Both the position numbers and the translations under genes were made by a program. Below are positions 53,687 to 63,853 of a DNA stretch of 64,000 bases, piece after piece. Where the stretch lies: assembly GCA_021774625.1 (NCBI GenBank), contig JAJFIV010000033.1, positions 84,732 to 148,731 on the forward strand. The letters are read 5' to 3'. The notes under the pieces are model-generated. The model was not told the origin of the DNA, did no database searches, and saw nothing but the letters and a program-made list of their open reading frames with translations. Positions within the stretch are counted from its first letter, which is position 1. Every line of letters starts with the position of its first letter. This stretch comes from Alphaproteobacteria bacterium. Its GTDB lineage: Bacteria; Pseudomonadota; Alphaproteobacteria; Sphingomonadales; JAKSBY01.

Positions 53687-56600
53687 TTGCATTTCAACCG
53701 ATTGCGGCTGTCCGGCTTTAAGTCCTTTGTCGACCCGACCGAGCTTTATATCGAAGGCGGGCTGACCGGAATTGTCGGCCCCAATGGCTGCGGCAAGTCC
53801 AACCTGCTGGATGCCATCCGCTGGGTGATGGCGGAAAGCTCGCCTAAAAGCCTGCGGGGCTCGGGCATGGACGATGTGATTTTTGCCGGCACCTCCAGCC
53901 GCCCCGCCCGCAATCTGGCGGAAGTCACCCTGGCGCTCGATAATTCGGAACGCAGCGCCCCCGCCGCCTTCAATGATGCCGACGAGATTGAGGTTTGCCG
54001 TCGCATTGAGCGGGAGAGCGGCTCCGCCTATCGTATCAACGGACAGGAAGTGCGCGCCAAGGACGTCCAGTTGCTGTTCGCCGATGCCGCCACCGGCGCC
54101 CATTCCCCGGCCCTGGTCAGTCAGGGTCATATCGGCAGCCTGATCAATGCCAAACCCGCCGCCCGGCGCGCCATACTGGAAGAAGCGGCCGGCATCACCG
54201 GCCTTCATACCCGCCGAAAAGAGGCGGAAAGCAGGTTGCGGGCGGCCGAAGCCAATCTTGTCCGGCTTCAGGATGTGATGATCCAGATGGAAGCCCAGAT
54301 GGCAAGCCTGAAACGCCAGGCCCGGCAGGCCACCCGGTACCGAAATATTTCCGGCGATATCCGCCGCGCCGAAGCGGCGCAGCTTTATCTGAAATGGCGC
54401 GAATCGGACGCCGCCATTTCCGCGCTGGACGAGGAATTAAGCAAGGCCGTTGCCGGGGTGACGAACCTGACCCGGGAAGCAACCCGGCTGACCGCCGAAC
54501 AGACGGATTTATCGGCAAAAATCCCTGCCCTCCGGCAAACGGAGTCCGAAGCGGGCGCCGCCCTGCACCGGCTGACCGTTGAACGGGATCAGCTGGCCGC
54601 CGAAAAAGACCGCATTGAACAGGCAAAATCAAGGGTCGCGGCCCTGCTCATCCAGTTGGCGGCGGATCAGGCCCGCGAGGAACAGGGCCGCACGGACGCT
54701 GCGGAAGCTCTGGAGCGTCTGGGAAAAGAACAGGCGGAAATCGAAAAATTGTTGAGCTCGGAAGCGGAAACCGCCGAGGTGGCGGAAGCGGCGCTGGCTG
54801 CGGCGCAGACCGAGGCAAGCGGGGCGGAAAGCGTCCTTGATTCGCTGATGCGGGAGGAAGCCAACGCGCACGCATTGAGAGAACGGCTGGAGAGCGAAAA
54901 AGAATCGGCGGAACGCCGGCTTGCGCGGCTGAAGGAGGAATATGGCGAGCTCTCCGAACGGCTGGAAAACCTGAAAGCCGAACAATCGGAAAGCGGCCTG
55001 TTGCAAAAGGCAGAAAAGACACTGACTGAGGCCGATGCCGAACTGAATAAAGCCAACGATGCGGTAGAGGCCGCAGAAAAAATCCACCGGGCTGCGCAGG
55101 CCTTCAGGGACGGGCAATCCGGCATCCTGGCAGACGCAAAAAGCGCCGTTGTCGGCTTGGAAGCGGAGCGGGACGGCCTGCAGGCCTTAATGGCGGGCGT
55201 CAGAGGAGACGGGACGCAGCCGGTGGCCAACGCTCTGACCGTGGAACCGGGATATGAAAAGGCGCTTGGAGCAGCCCTTGGCGAAGATCTGGAAGCGCCG
55301 GTTGCAGACAGTGGTATGGTCCGCTGGAATGTCCTGCCGCCCCTCGAAACACCGCCCACTCTGCCGGAAGGAACGCTTGCTCTTTCCGATTTTGTCAAAG
55401 CGCCCGGCGCCCTGGCCCGCCGTCTTTCGCAAATTGCCGTAGCCGAGGCGGACCGCGCATCCGGGCTGGCCCTGCAATTGCTGCCGGGGCAAAGGCTGGT
55501 GACAAAGGAAGGGGCGCTTTGGCGCTGGGATGGCTTTAGCGCCACATCCGAAGCCCCGTCACCGGAAGCGGCGCGGCTGGCGCAGCGCAACCGGATATCC
55601 CAACTGGAAAAGCGGATCGGCAAAGCCCGGGAAGAAAGTGAAACGGCACAGGCCGGACGCGATAAGGCGGAGGCGGAAGTGAACGCGGCCCGCGAACAGG
55701 AGCAGGCGGCGCGGCACAGCCGGGCAGAGACCGAAGCCGCCGCTTCCCAAGCATTAAGGGCCTTGTCCGGGCTTGAAAAGGAATCCGCAAAGCGCAGTTC
55801 CCAATTGTCCGCCCTGGAAGAAGCCAGGAACCGCATTCTGCAAAACCAGGAAGAATGCTCTCAGGAATTGAACCAGGCTCTCACAAAGCAGAAAGATGTG
55901 CCCGACATCAGCAATCTCAGCGCGGAAATAACAAAATGCCGTACCGAAGTTGAGGCATTGCGGGAAAAACTGGCCGGCGCCCGCGCGGCTTATGACGGGC
56001 TGAAGCGGGAGCGGGAAGCAAAGAAGCGGCGGCTTGATCATCTTAAAACCGAACGCGACGCCTGGGCCCTGCGCCACCGTGGCTGCGAGGATCAGCTTAA
56101 GCGGCTGAATGAGCGGAAAGGGAAAGCGGAAAAGGAACAGCTTTCCCTCCAATCGGCCCCGGATGAGATCGAGGAAAAACGCAAACGCCTGATTGATGCA
56201 CTGGAACAGGCGGAAGCCGGCAGACAGCAGGCGGCCGATATCCTTGCCGAAGCGGAAAATATACTGGCTGAAAAGGATCGCGAACTTCGGGCAACGCAAA
56301 CCAGATTATCTGAAGCCAGGGAGAACCGCATCCGCATTGAAGCCGCCATGGATCACCATGCCATGCGCCGTGATGAAGTCAGTCACGCCATTGATGAAAA
56401 ATTCCAGTGTCTGCCGGCCCGGCTCCTGGAGGAAACCGGAAAGACCGATGCCGGCGATCTGCCCGACCTGGAGGCAGTGGAGACAAGGCTGTCCAGGCTG
56501 TTGCGGGAGAGAGAGCGGCTCGGCGCCGTTAATCTGCGGGCCGATGAGGAATTAACGGAGATCAGTGAACAGGCGGAGCATCTCACCACGGAGAGGGAAG

Positions 56601-57145
56601 ATCTGGAGGCTGCTATTGCCCGGCTGCGCCAGGCAATATCCAGTCTTAACCGCGAAGGGCGGGAGCGGCTGTTGAAGGCCTTTGAGGACGTCAATGCCCA
56701 TTTCAGCGAGTTGTTTATAACGCTGTTCGGCGGTGGACAGGCCCATCTCAGCCTGATTGAATCTGACGATCCGCTGGAAGCCGGGCTTGAAATCATGGCC
56801 AGCCCGCCCGGCAAACGCTTGCAGGTGCTCTCCCTGCTTTCCGGTGGCGAACAGGCGCTAACCGCGACCTCGCTGATCTTTGCCGTCTTTATGACCAACC
56901 CGGCCCCCATCTGTGTGCTGGATGAGGTGGATGCGCCGCTGGATGACGCCAATGTGGACCGCTTTTGCAATCTGGTGGAAGACATTAACCGACGCACCCA
57001 AACGCGGTTTTTGATCGTCACCCATAACGCCGTGACCATGTCCCGCATGGACCGTCTTTTTGGCGTGACCATGGCCGAGCGCGGGGTCAGTCAGCTGGTG
57101 TCCGTCGATCTTCAGAAAGCAGGGGAACTAAGAGCCGTCGGCTAG
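53687..57145 (+). CDS. smc: Chromosome segregation protein SMC
   Basis: 1152 residues from TTG 53687 (AAGGAG 11 bases upstream; HFNRLRLSGFKSFVDPTEL follows, matching family starts). Walker A GPNGCGKSN (~25-35), two long coiled coils (~170-500 and ~650-1000), a hinge around 500-610 (VANALTVEPGYEKALGAALG), ABC signature LLSGGEQALTATSLIFAVF, and Walker B ICVLDEVDAPLDDANVDRF. It entraps DNA with ScpA/ScpB to compact and separate chromosomes. Full length, with no frameshift. The use of TTG may lower expression. Confidence 0.95.
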   Translation: MHFNRLRLSGFKSFVDPTELYIEGGLTGIVGPNGCGKSNLLDAIRWVMAESSPKSLRGSGMDDVIFAGTSSRPARNLAEVTLALDNSERSAPAAFNDADEIEVCRRIERESGSAYRINGQEVRAKDVQLLFADAATGAHSPALVSQGHIGSLINAKPAARRAILEEAAGITGLHTRRKEAESRLRAAEANLVRLQDVMIQMEAQMASLKRQARQATRYRNISGDIRRAEAAQLYLKWRESDAAISALDEELSKAVAGVTNLTREATRLTAEQTDLSAKIPALRQTESEAGAALHRLTVERDQLAAEKDRIEQAKSRVAALLIQLAADQAREEQGRTDAAEALERLGKEQAEIEKLLSSEAETAEVAEAALAAAQTEASGAESVLDSLMREEANAHALRERLESEKESAERRLARLKEEYGELSERLENLKAEQSESGLLQKAEKTLTEADAELNKANDAVEAAEKIHRAAQAFRDGQSGILADAKSAVVGLEAERDGLQALMAGVRGDGTQPVANALTVEPGYEKALGAALGEDLEAPVADSGMVRWNVLPPLETPPTLPEGTLALSDFVKAPGALARRLSQIAVAEADRASGLALQLLPGQRLVTKEGALWRWDGFSATSEAPSPEAARLAQRNRISQLEKRIGKAREESETAQAGRDKAEAEVNAAREQEQAARHSRAETEAAASQALRALSGLEKESAKRSSQLSALEEARNRILQNQEECSQELNQALTKQKDVPDISNLSAEITKCRTEVEALREKLAGARAAYDGLKREREAKKRRLDHLKTERDAWALRHRGCEDQLKRLNERKGKAEKEQLSLQSAPDEIEEKRKRLIDALEQAEAGRQQAADILAEAENILAEKDRELRATQTRLSEARENRIRIEAAMDHHAMRRDEVSHAIDEKFQCLPARLLEETGKTDAGDLPDLEAVETRLSRLLRERERLGAVNLRADEELTEISEQAEHLTTEREDLEAAIARLRQAISSLNREGRERLLKAFEDVNAHFSELFITLFGGGQAHLSLIESDDPLEAGLEIMASPPGKRLQVLSLLSGGEQALTATSLIFAVFMTNPAPICVLDEVDAPLDDANVDRFCNLVEDINRRTQTRFLIVTHNAVTMSRMDRLFGVTMAERGVSQLVSVDLQKAGELRAVG

Positions 57146-57193
57146 CGATAATTCTCATTTATTTACAATGAGTTAAATGTAAGTGTTTGATTC

Positions 57194-57222
57194 TTGACAG
57201 GGGCAGTGGCCGCCACTATGGT
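57194..57222 (+). promoter_or_regulatory. Promoter of the ATP synthase Fo operon
   Basis: TTGACA (57194-57199), 17-bp spacer, TATGGT (57217-57222), 71 bp before the atpI ATG. The -35 is perfect; the -10 is four of six. Confidence 0.75.
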
Positions 57223-57292
57223 GCACTCGCCTTTGAATGGGTGAGTCGCGCAAGCTGCTCTGGGCGGGGCTGTCGATGAGAACGGGAAAGAT

Positions 57293-57652
57293 ATGGGTGA
57301 TCTGAACGGACCGCCACAACCCGACGACGTTGACCGCCGTCTGGAAGCGCTGAAAAAATCGCGGCAGGAGAAAAACGAAGGAAGAAGCAATCAGGGAACA
57401 GCCGCCGGGATCGCGTTTCGTCTTGTCACGGAACTTGTTGTCGGAATTGCCGTTGGAACGGGGATTGGCTGGTTTCTGGATGATCTTCTGGGATCAGCGC
57501 CCTGGCTTCTGATCCTCTTCTTTTTTCTCGGCGCCGCGGCGGGTCTGCTGAATGTGATACGCGCATCCAAGTCCATTGACCATGCTTCGAAGGCGCATGA
57601 GATAGACAAAGACGGCACAGAAAAAGACGAGAGTAAACCCGGTGGAGCATAG
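57293..57652 (+). CDS. atpI: AtpI-like ATP synthase accessory protein
   Basis: 119 residues. A charged N-terminus (~1-40) is followed by two transmembrane helices (LVTELVVGIAVGTGIGWFLDDLL and LLILFFFLGAAAGLLNV) and a charged tail. This matches AtpI/AtpZ proteins that precede the Fo genes and help assemble the c-ring. Its last 11 bases overlap atpB. Confidence 0.9.
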   Translation: MGDLNGPPQPDDVDRRLEALKKSRQEKNEGRSNQGTAAGIAFRLVTELVVGIAVGTGIGWFLDDLLGSAPWLLILFFFLGAAAGLLNVIRASKSIDHASKAHEIDKDGTEKDESKPGGA

Positions 57653-58370
57653 TCCCCTCGAACAATTTGAGATCAAGCGCCTGATCGAGATTCCCATTGC
57701 AGGTCTCGATGCGGCCTTTACCAATTCCTCCACCTTTATGGTGATAATTGTCCTGTCCGTCTGGTTTTTCGTTTCCTTCGGCATGCGCCGCGCAAGCCTG
57801 GTGCCGGGCCGCTGGCAGTCCCTGGTCGAGATGTCCTACGAGTTTATTGCAAAGATGCTGCATGATTCGGCGGGGCCGCAGGCGCGGGCTTTTTTCCCCT
57901 TCGTCTTTTCTCTGTTCATGTTTGTGCTGTTCGCCAATCTGATCGGCATGATCCCCTATACTTTTACGGTGACAAGCCACATCGCGGTGACCTTTGCGCT
58001 CGCCGGATTCATTTTTGTCGGCGTGACCGTATTCGGCTTTGCCAGAAACGGCGCGGGCTATCTCAGGCTGCTGGCCCCGGCCGGCATCCCGGCAGTGATG
58101 CTGCCGCTTCTGGTGGTTATTGAACTGATATCCTATTTCATCCGGCCGATCACATTGTCGGTCCGGCTGTTCGCCAATATGATGGCGGGTCATACAATCC
58201 TGAAAGTGATTGCCGGCTTTGTGGTCCCGTTGGGGATTTTTGGTTTCGGACCGGTCTTTTTTCTGATCGCCCTGACCGGGCTGGAAGTCATCGTTGCCGT
58301 TTTGCAGGCCTTTGTCTTTTCGGTCCTGACCTGCATTTATATTAATGACGCCATTCACCCATCACATTAA
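57642..58370 (+). CDS. atpB: F0F1 ATP synthase subunit a
   Basis: 242 residues from GTG 57642, overlapping atpI by 11 bp. Subunit a forms the proton half-channels beside the c-ring. Five to six helices are visible; the essential arginine lies in ITLSVRLFANMMAGHTIL, and the last helix carries the LEVIVAVLQAFVFSVLTCIYINDA motif. N-terminal PLEQFEIKRLIEI is typical of alphaproteobacterial AtpB. Confidence 0.96.
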   Translation: MEHSPLEQFEIKRLIEIPIAGLDAAFTNSSTFMVIIVLSVWFFVSFGMRRASLVPGRWQSLVEMSYEFIAKMLHDSAGPQARAFFPFVFSLFMFVLFANLIGMIPYTFTVTSHIAVTFALAGFIFVGVTVFGFARNGAGYLRLLAPAGIPAVMLPLLVVIELISYFIRPITLSVRLFANMMAGHTILKVIAGFVVPLGIFGFGPVFFLIALTGLEVIVAVLQAFVFSVLTCIYINDAIHPSH

Positions 58371-58402
58371 TCAAATTAATCAAAGCCTTAAAGGAGCATA
58401 AA

Positions 58403-58627
58403 ATGGACGCTGAAGCAGCAAAACTTATCGGAGCAGGTCTCGCCTGTAGCGCACTGATCGGCGCCGGTATCGGTATCGGTAATATTTTTGGAAGCTTTCT
58501 GCAGGGGGCGCTTCGCAACCCGGCCGCCGCAGACAAGGAACGCGGTTTCGTTTATATCGGCTTTGCGCTGGCGGAAGCGACCGGCCTGTTCGGTCTTCTG
58601 ATCGCGCTTTTGCTTCTGTTCCGTTAA
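58403..58627 (+). CDS. atpE: F0F1 ATP synthase subunit c
   Basis: 74 residues, AAGGAG before the ATG. Two hydrophobic helices joined by the polar loop RNPAAADKER; proton-binding glutamate E58 in FALAEATGLFG. GIGIGNIFGSFLQGALRNP is standard alphaproteobacterial. No sodium-binding pattern. It forms the rotor ring. Confidence 0.97.
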   Translation: MDAEAAKLIGAGLACSALIGAGIGIGNIFGSFLQGALRNPAAADKERGFVYIGFALAEATGLFGLLIALLLLFR

Positions 58628-58645
58628 ACCTGGAATAGACAGGCC

Positions 58646-59149
58646 ATGCCGCAATTTGACCCGACGACTTTTTCGCCCCAGATCATCTGGCTCATCATCA
58701 CCTTTGGTATTCTTTATCTGGTGATGGCGCGGTCAGCCCTGCCCAAGGTAGGCAACATCCTGCAGGAGCGGGAAATCCGCATCGCCGAAGATCTGGAACA
58801 GGCGGAAAAATTGCGGGAAGAAAGCAGGGCCGTCGAAGCAGCCTATGAAAAAGCGCTGGCGGATGCACGGGCGGAAGCCGGCAAGGTTCTGAATGACGCC
58901 CGGGCCGAAATCACGGCGGATATCGATGCCCAAAAGGCGGCGCTTGATGCCAGGCTAGCGGAAAAAACAGGTGCGGCACAGGCGGAAATCAAAGCGGCCA
59001 TAGAGACTGCGCTGAAAGAGCTTGAGACGGTGGCCCAGGATGCCTGCGCGGCTATTGTGGTCAAGCTCATCGGCAACAAAGCTGATGGTAAAAAGGTTGC
59101 AGCCGCGGTGCATAATGCCACGGAAAATGCCAATGCGGGAAACGGATAA
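58646..59149 (+). CDS. atpF': F0F1 ATP synthase subunit b'
   Basis: 167 residues. One N-terminal membrane helix (FSPQIIWLIITFGILYLVM) is followed by a long alanine- and charge-rich coiled coil (DLEQAEKLREESRAVEAAYE, then DARAEAGKVL). It pairs with subunit b as the peripheral stalk; separate b and b' genes are usual in alphaproteobacteria and cyanobacteria. Ends in a TAATG overlap with the next gene. Confidence 0.93.
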   Translation: MPQFDPTTFSPQIIWLIITFGILYLVMARSALPKVGNILQEREIRIAEDLEQAEKLREESRAVEAAYEKALADARAEAGKVLNDARAEITADIDAQKAALDARLAEKTGAAQAEIKAAIETALKELETVAQDACAAIVVKLIGNKADGKKVAAAVHNATENANAGNG

Positions 59150-59643
59150 TGGATGCAGTTCTTCACGATCCGACTTTCTGGGTGGCGGTTGCTTTTGTTG
59201 GTTTTCTCGCCATTCTATGGCATTTTAAGCTTCACTGGAAAATCGGCGCGGCTCTGGATGCCCGCTCGGACCGCATCAAAACGCAGATCGACGAAGCCCG
59301 GGCGCTGAAGGAAGACGCTCAGGCGCTGCTGGCGCAGTTCAAACGCCGGCAGAATGACGCCGCGAAAGACGTTGCCGCCATCATTTCCCTGGCGAAAGAG
59401 GAAGCAGCCCTGTTTGCCGAAGAGGCGAGAGTTCAGTTTGAAGAAGCCGCCGCACGCCGGACCAGAATAGCGGAAGAAAAAATCGTCCAGGCCCACACCA
59501 ACGCCGTGAAGGATGTACAGGCTGTGGCGGCGGAAATCGCCGTGCGCGCCGCCCGCCAGGTCATTACCGATCATATCGCCAAAGAAGGCGATGCCGCGCT
59601 GGTGGAAAAGACCATCGCCAGCCTCGATAAGCGCCTGCATTAA
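59149..59643 (+). CDS. atpF: F0F1 ATP synthase subunit b
   Basis: 164 residues. Starts at the ATG overlapping the b' stop (TAATGG). An N-terminal helix (DPTFWVAVAFVGFLAILWHF) precedes a soluble coiled coil with DEARALKEDAQALLAQF and an alanine-rich tail. Together with b' it makes the stator. Last gene of the operon; the F1 genes are not adjacent. The following toxin-antitoxin genes run opposite. Confidence 0.94.
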   Translation: MDAVLHDPTFWVAVAFVGFLAILWHFKLHWKIGAALDARSDRIKTQIDEARALKEDAQALLAQFKRRQNDAAKDVAAIISLAKEEAALFAEEARVQFEEAAARRTRIAEEKIVQAHTNAVKDVQAVAAEIAVRAARQVITDHIAKEGDAALVEKTIASLDKRLH

Positions 59644-59685
59644 ACTCCGCCCTTCGATACGCCTCTCCGGAACTGCTCATAAATC

Positions 59686-60393
59686 CTAGAGAAACACGTC
59701 CCGCTCCGCCCATTTTTCCCACTGATAGTCAAAAATACGGCTGATGGAGCTGCCGTCCCAGTGAAATCTGAGATAGCGTTCCCTGGCTGGGATCCCCATC
59801 GTTCGGGGGCGCATGGCGGCAATGGCGGGGTGCCCCTGATTACGGACACTCGGAAAAAGGATGCCGTCTTCACCAGCCAGATAGACAGCTTCGCCCAGTT
59901 GCCGGCTGACGCTGTATTTATCGGGATCAAGATCGTCCGCCTGACCGGCCGCCAGCTTACGAAAGTTTCCGGAAATCGTGCCCGCCATCACCTGCATATC
60001 CTCATCATGGGGCGGATCACTGGCTGCAGCGTAAAACTGCCCGAGATGATAGCAGCTTTCCTGCACCGCCGTCCCCAGCCGGTCGGCAACATAACAGACC
60101 CCGAAACGGCCATCGGAAAACCGGGAACCATTGGGATTAATATGGATAAAGGGCGCCATGGCCCGGCTTGCGCCCGGGCCGGTAACCCGTTCCCCCTCAG
60201 GAACAATGCTGATCGCCCCCATTTCCTGGCGGACGCGGGGATCGGTCAGCCTTTCGATTTCAGTCAACAGGTCCGCCGATTCGGGATTACCGGTCAGACG
60301 CTCGAAAATCCGCGTCGGGGGAAAGCGTGCCGGAAGGACGCGGCAGGCCTTCGCCCAGCGCACCGGCGTAAGGGGAAAAGACGTTAGTTCCAT
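59686..60393 (-). CDS. RES-domain toxin
   Basis: 235 residues. The RES fold is seen in TPVRWAKACRVLPARFPPTR, then SRFSDGRFGVCYVADRLGTAVQES (Arg, Tyr and Glu positions), and VYLAGEDGILFPSVRNQG with a Ser/Asn near the active site. RES toxins such as ParT, MbcT and Res degrade or modify NAD+. Its ATG overlaps the antitoxin gene by 10 bp, the usual antitoxin-first order. All main conserved blocks seem intact, so it may be active. Confidence 0.85.
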   Translation of the reverse strand: MELTSFPLTPVRWAKACRVLPARFPPTRIFERLTGNPESADLLTEIERLTDPRVRQEMGAISIVPEGERVTGPGASRAMAPFIHINPNGSRFSDGRFGVCYVADRLGTAVQESCYHLGQFYAAASDPPHDEDMQVMAGTISGNFRKLAAGQADDLDPDKYSVSRQLGEAVYLAGEDGILFPSVRNQGHPAIAAMRPRTMGIPARERYLRFHWDGSSISRIFDYQWEKWAERDVFL

Positions 60394-60794
60394 CCGCCGC
60401 GCACCCCGTCGAGATATTGCCGGACAGTGTAGAGGTCGGCGATATCGCCGCCCAGCATACGGTCAAGCGGCGCGCAGCCGCCAAAATGCCGGTTTGGCCG
60501 CCGCACCCAGCCATCGGCCAGCTGTTCGTTGGCATAGAGAATGTCGAGCGCCTTGAAGATGCCGAGTATATAACTGATGCGGCTGAGCGTATCGGCAGGG
60601 AGCCTGCCAACCTTACCGGCCTTCCAGTTGTAGAAGGTGCGACGGCTTGGCGAGCCCAGCAGCACCATCGCCGCCTCATTCTTCACGCCCCATAATTCCA
60701 TAATCCGCATAAAACCGGATACTGCTATATCTGCACTTTTATTCGATAAAATGGTATTAGTTACACTATCTTCCTGAGTATTTGATGCTATCAT
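60384..60794 (-). CDS. Xre/MbcA/ParS-type antitoxin
   Basis: 136 residues. Middle region resembles an Xre HTH (WGVKNEAAMVLLGSPSRRTFYNW); the C-terminal DUF2384 part follows (LSRISYILGIFKALDILYANE, then RPNRHFGGCAPLDRMLGGD and LYTVRQYLDGVRGG). This binds and covers the RES toxin active site and normally represses the operon. A good promoter lies just upstream. Confidence 0.88.
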   Translation of the reverse strand: MIASNTQEDSVTNTILSNKSADIAVSGFMRIMELWGVKNEAAMVLLGSPSRRTFYNWKAGKVGRLPADTLSRISYILGIFKALDILYANEQLADGWVRRPNRHFGGCAPLDRMLGGDIADLYTVRQYLDGVRGGWN

Positions 60795-60821
60795 TAGAAA
60801 TTCCTTAATCCATAATGTGCA

Positions 60822-60850
60822 TATATATACTAAATCTCCCTATATATCAA
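60822..60850 (-). promoter_or_regulatory. Promoter of the toxin-antitoxin operon
   Basis: On the minus strand TTGATA (60850-60845), 17-bp spacer, TATATA (60827-60822), 27 bp before the antitoxin ATG. The region also carries two TATATAT blocks around the spacer that could serve as antitoxin sites. Confidence 0.55.
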
Positions 60851-60861
60851 TTTAATGCAGA

Positions 60862-60893
60862 AAAGGGTTCGGCTGACACAAACCGAACCCTTT
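60862..60893 (-). terminator. Terminator after gcvPB
   Basis: AAAGGGTTCGG - 10-nt loop - CCGAACCCTTT, an 11-bp stem 22 bp past the gcvPB stop, with TTTT finishing the arm on the minus strand. It separates the glycine cleavage genes from the toxin-antitoxin promoter. Confidence 0.65.
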
Positions 60894-60914
60894 AAAGACT
60901 TCAGGCGGGTGAAA

Positions 60915-62477
60915 TTATTCGGCGGCGGCCCGCTGTTCCGGCGGGGTCCAGCGCAGAACAGGATTACGGGCGGCCCTGGTTTCATCCAGACGCTGCAGCG
61001 GTGCAAGATAGGGAGCGCCGGAAAAACGGGCCGTATCGCCGCTTTTCGCAGCCCTGGTCAAAGACCGCATCATCCCGATGAAGGTATCTATACTGTCCTT
61101 GCTCTCCGTCTCCGTCGGTTCAATCAGCATAGCGCCATGCACCACCAGCGGGAAATACATGGTCATGGGGTGGAAGCCTTCGTCGATCATCGCCTTGGCG
61201 AAATCGAGCGTTTCAACCCCGGTCCCTTTCAGGAAGCGGTCATCGAACAGGCATTCATGCATGCACGGGCCGTCAAAGGACGGAGTCATCACATCCTTGA
61301 GACTGGCCATCACATAATTGGCGTTAAGAACGGCATCTTCCGCCACCTGGCGAAGGCCGTCAGAGCCGTGACTCATCATATAGGCCAGAGCCCGGATGAA
61401 CATGCCCATCTGGCCATGGAATGCGGTCAGGCGGCCCAAGGCGGTGTCATCGGCATCCGGGTGCTCCTTGATCTTGAAGGCGCCGTTTTCCTCAACCACA
61501 TAGGGCAGCGGCGCGAAGGGGGCCAGCGCCTCGGAAAACACCACCGGCCCTGAGCCCGGCCCGCCGCCGCCATGAGGCGTGGAGAAGGTTTTATGCAGAT
61601 TGATATGCATCGCATCAACGCCGAGATCACCGGGCCGCACCCGGCCAACAATGGCGTTAAAATTAGCGCCGTCACAGTAAAAGAGCGCGCCCGCGTCATG
61701 CACCGCATCGGCCAGCTTGGCGATTTCATTTTCAAACAGCCCGCAGGTGTTGGGATTGGTGATCATCACGGCGGCGGCATCTTCATTCAGTTCCGCCTCA
61801 AACGCCGCGAGATCGACGCGGCCGCGGGAATCGGCGGGGATGGCTTTGACGCCATAGCCGCAAAGCGCGGCTGTTGCCGGATTGGTGCCATGGGCCGATT
61901 CCGGCACCAACACAGTTTTCCGGGCATTGCCGCGGGCTTCCAGCGCCGCGCGGATCGCCATCAGACCGCACAACTCGCCATGCGCACCGGCTTTGGGCGA
62001 CATGGCCACCGCCGGCATTCCGGTGAGGGTTTTCAGCCAGTGAGCCAGCTCCTGCATCAGACGCAGCGATCCCTGCACCGTGGATTGCGGCTGCAAAGGA
62101 TGAACATCGGCAAGGCCCGGCACCCGCGCCATTTTTTCATTCAGCCGCGGATTATGCTTCATGGTGCACGAACCCAGCGGGTACATGCCCATATCGATGG
62201 CGTAATTCTTACGGCTGAGGCGGGAATAATGGCGAACGGCCTCCGGCTCCGACAGGCCCGGCAGACCAATCGGCGCATGCCGTTCAAGACCGCCAAACGC
62301 AGGATCAAATTTGCCGGGATCGGCAAAATCAACGCCGGTGCGCGACGGATCGCCCACTTCAAAGATCAGCTTTTCCTGCTGTTCGAGCCCGCGATGGCCG
62401 GTAAAGGTTTCAATGCTGTCCGCATTGCCCGGAATATTATCAGCACGGCTGGCCCGTCCCTGACTATTCATGCTCAT
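60915..62477 (-). CDS. gcvPB: Glycine dehydrogenase (decarboxylating) subunit 2
   Basis: 520 residues. It is the PLP-bearing half of the P-protein of glycine cleavage: PLP lysine in [37 protein letters not shown]. With GcvPA it decarboxylates glycine and passes the aminomethyl group to the H-protein lipoyl arm. The ATG overlaps the end of gcvPA by ATGA. The C-terminus [20 protein letters not shown] is normal. Confidence 0.96.
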   Translation of the reverse strand: MSMNSQGRASRADNIPGNADSIETFTGHRGLEQQEKLIFEVGDPSRTGVDFADPGKFDPAFGGLERHAPIGLPGLSEPEAVRHYSRLSRKNYAIDMGMYPLGSCTMKHNPRLNEKMARVPGLADVHPLQPQSTVQGSLRLMQELAHWLKTLTGMPAVAMSPKAGAHGELCGLMAIRAALEARGNARKTVLVPESAHGTNPATAALCGYGVKAIPADSRGRVDLAAFEAELNEDAAAVMITNPNTCGLFENEIAKLADAVHDAGALFYCDGANFNAIVGRVRPGDLGVDAMHINLHKTFSTPHGGGGPGSGPVVFSEALAPFAPLPYVVEENGAFKIKEHPDADDTALGRLTAFHGQMGMFIRALAYMMSHGSDGLRQVAEDAVLNANYVMASLKDVMTPSFDGPCMHECLFDDRFLKGTGVETLDFAKAMIDEGFHPMTMYFPLVVHGAMLIEPTETESKDSIDTFIGMMRSLTRAAKSGDTARFSGAPYLAPLQRLDETRAARNPVLRWTPPEQRAAAE

Positions 62478-63832
62478 GCCAGCTCTCCCTTAAGTGCCTC
62501 AACCAGTGCGGCGATATCCTCAGACGTGACCATTTCGGTCGCCGCCAGGATCAACAGATTTTCAAGATCGGGGTCACCGGGATAGAGCCTTGAGGCCGGA
62601 ACCCCCGCAAGGATATCCTTCGCCGCCAGCGCTTCGACCACCGGCTCCGCCGCTTTCGGCAAGACAGCGGTTATTTCGTTGAAAAAGGCCTCATTGAGAA
62701 TTTTGACGCCCGGCACATCCGCAAGCCGCGCCTTCAATTCCAGCGTCTTTTTGTGATTGATCGCGGCAACCCGGCGCAAACCGGCTTCGCCCAGCAACGA
62801 CATATGGATGGTAAAGGCAAGCGCGCACAGCCCGGAATTGGTGCAGATATTGCTGGTCGCCTTTTCGCGCCGGATATGCTGCTCCCGGGTTGAAAGGGTC
62901 AGCACATACCCCCGTGCGCCGGTGGCGTCAACGGTCTCGCCGCAGAGGCGGCCTGGCATATGGCGGATATATTTCTGTTTACAGGCAAAAAGGCCGAGAT
63001 ACGGCCCGCCGAAATTCAGGCCGTTGCCGATGCTCTGGCCTTCGCAAACAACGATATCGGCGCCCATTTCACCGGGCGACATGATGGCCCCCATGGATAT
63101 CACTTCCGTAACGACCACGATCAAAAGCCCGCCGGCCGCGCGCACCGCATCCGCGAGAGGACGAAGATCATGGACATGGCCAAAGAAATCCGGATTCTGC
63201 ATCACCACACAGGCCGTATCCCCATCGACCGCGGCAATCAGGGCGTCTATATCGTCCCCCGGCGCGGCCGGCTTGGGGGCAAAGCTGATCAGTTCGTCAT
63301 CGGTATGTTTGGTTTCCGTCCGGGCGACGCTGATATAATGAGCATGCAGCCCGCCGGAGATCAGCGCTTTTTTCCGCCGGGTCACCCGGCGCGCCATCAA
63401 AACCGCTTCCGCGCAGCCGGTGGAGCCGTCATACATGGAGGCATTGGCGACTTCCATGCCGGTCAGCTGCGCGACCTGGGTCTGGAATTCAAACAGACTC
63501 TGGAGTGTGCCCTGGCTGATTTCCGGCTGATAGGGGGTGTAGGACGTAAGAAATTCACCGCGCTGAATCAAATGGTCGACAGACGCCGGAACATGGTGCC
63601 GGTAAGCGCCGCAGCCGACAAAAAAAGGCACGGCGCCCGCCTGGGTGTTTTCTTCCCCAAGACCGCGGAAATAACGGTCAATTTCCAGTTCTCCTGCGTG
63701 AAGAGGCAGATCGACCAGATCTTTCAGACGCGCCTTTTCCGGCACATCACAAAACAGATCATCAACGGATTTAATGCCGATTTTCGCCAGCATCTCCCGC
63801 CGGTCGGCATCCGTGTGAGGTAAATAACGCAT
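62474..63832 (-). CDS. gcvPA: Glycine dehydrogenase (decarboxylating) subunit 1
   Basis: 452 residues from ATG 63832, with AGGAG eight bases upstream; GTG 63841 is open but too close to that site. GcvPA motifs: [64 protein letters not shown] and [16 protein letters not shown] [15 protein letters not shown]. It partners GcvPB. The two-gene split form is typical of many alphaproteobacteria, thermophiles and Gram-positives. Confidence 0.95.
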   Translation of the reverse strand: MRYLPHTDADRREMLAKIGIKSVDDLFCDVPEKARLKDLVDLPLHAGELEIDRYFRGLGEENTQAGAVPFFVGCGAYRHHVPASVDHLIQRGEFLTSYTPYQPEISQGTLQSLFEFQTQVAQLTGMEVANASMYDGSTGCAEAVLMARRVTRRKKALISGGLHAHYISVARTETKHTDDELISFAPKPAAPGDDIDALIAAVDGDTACVVMQNPDFFGHVHDLRPLADAVRAAGGLLIVVVTEVISMGAIMSPGEMGADIVVCEGQSIGNGLNFGGPYLGLFACKQKYIRHMPGRLCGETVDATGARGYVLTLSTREQHIRREKATSNICTNSGLCALAFTIHMSLLGEAGLRRVAAINHKKTLELKARLADVPGVKILNEAFFNEITAVLPKAAEPVVEALAAKDILAGVPASRLYPGDPDLENLLILAATEMVTSEDIAALVEALKGELA

Positions 63833-63853
63833 TCCATCCACTCCTGTAAAATC

